Shown here piece by piece: positions 63,581 through 64,000 of a stretch of DNA of 64,000 nt (the first letter of the stretch is position 1; every line of letters starts with the position of its first letter). The DNA is from Saccharina japonica (Eukaryota; Sar; Phaeophyceae; Laminariales; Laminariaceae). The stretch lies in contig MEHQ01001676.1 of NCBI GenBank assembly GCA_008828725.1, positions 91,433-155,432 of the forward strand, given 5' to 3'. The notes beneath the pieces were generated by a model that saw only the letters and a list, made by a program, of their open reading frames with translations, searched no databases and had not been told where the DNA came from. A program made the translations under genes and the position numbers.

Positions 63581-63699
63581 CTGCGCCCCAAAAACACACG
63601 TCGACAAGGAAAAAGGAGTACAAAAAATCGGACGATGCTTCGACAACGAGGGAATTGTGTCCGCCCTTTGTTTTCGTTCTTAAAAATGAATGACGCCCC

Positions 63700-63802
63700 C
63701 CTCCCCGCCGGAAACCCGAAATGCTCCGTCCCGGCATTGTAGGGATGCGAGGGTCTATGGTCATACGACTACGGCCATGCATGAAAATGAAGTACCCCCT
63801 CC
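63700..63802 (-). repeat. R1 repeat, C-run tail
   Basis: GAAATGCTCCGTCCCGGCAT, GGATGCGAGGGTCTATGGTC and CATGCATGAAAATGAAGTAC, then a C-rich run. Confidence 0.8.
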
Positions 63803-64000
63803 CCCGCCCTCCCCCAGCACATTGCCGGAAGACAAATGAAGTAATAACTCGCTTGTTTTGGTTTCCGGCGGTTTTCGTCTTTTGGAAAAAATCGTGGAAA
63901 GGTTTTTCTGAGCGACCAATGTCGTGAGCGCGTGCTGTCTGCCTCACGGTAGTGCAATGCATGGCAAGCGCAATACCGTAATATTGCGAGTAAACGCCCC

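Overview
The window is eukaryotic nuclear DNA. It is intron-rich with GT-AG splicing, carries dozens of small inverted-repeat transposons and long microsatellites, contains a decayed Ty1/copia fossil, and has one 37-N assembly gap (9547-9583). No single feature fixes the species. My best guess, as inference at low-to-moderate confidence, is a photosynthetic stramenopile such as a brown alga: large introns, GC-rich exons and TTAGGG-like motifs.

Nearly the whole window lies inside ONE host gene on the minus strand. I could assemble 25 short exons (about 4.0 kb of coding sequence, about 1,330 residues) from 63580 down to 1605. Read in order they give a ZNFX1-like protein (NFX1-type zinc-finger-containing SF1 helicase): a pre-helicase segment, Walker A GPPGTGKT (exons 2-3), TNHALD motif (exon 3), a stalk insertion with very low-complexity Gly-rich and acidic stretches (exons 7-8), IEEAAE in the motif II position (exon 10), GDHLQLRP (exons 11-12), QRRMRP (exon 13), the VDNFQGEES-VNVMLS C-terminal helicase motifs (exons 15-17), and then a Cys-rich tail of NFX1-type fingers (exons 18-25). 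Codon phase agrees at every junction from exon 1 to exon 24 except for one 1-nt shift inside exon 17. The last junction (exon 24 to 25) is out of phase, so an exon is probably missing there. Both ends of the gene lie outside the window.

The introns (up to 9.8 kb) hold the rest. The dominant element, here called M1, is a MITE family with ~21-bp inverted ends GACGCRTGCTACGRTAGAGGT, about 40 copies, and clean 4-bp target duplications in 12 of them, several nested in each other. Other families are: M2 (TTA/TAA duplications, PIF/Harbinger-like), M3 (ends ATCCCACGGTAGGGG), M4 (ends around GTAGTAAATAGGACC), a hAT-type foldback with an 8-bp duplication inside an M4 copy, a 175-bp pogo/mariner-like pair, a MITE carrying TTAGGG-like repeats, two related families (R1, R2) with a G-run at one end, and numerous minisatellites.

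Layout: 1-1600 repeats; 1605-16731 zinc-finger exons (the C-terminal part of the protein); 19354-34600 helicase C-terminal half; 35954-51851 stalk and insertion exons; 54-60.9 kb copia fossil and repeat clutter in the 9.2-kb intron 3; 61091-63580 helicase N-terminal motifs. No complete second host gene, tRNA, rRNA or CRISPR array was found.
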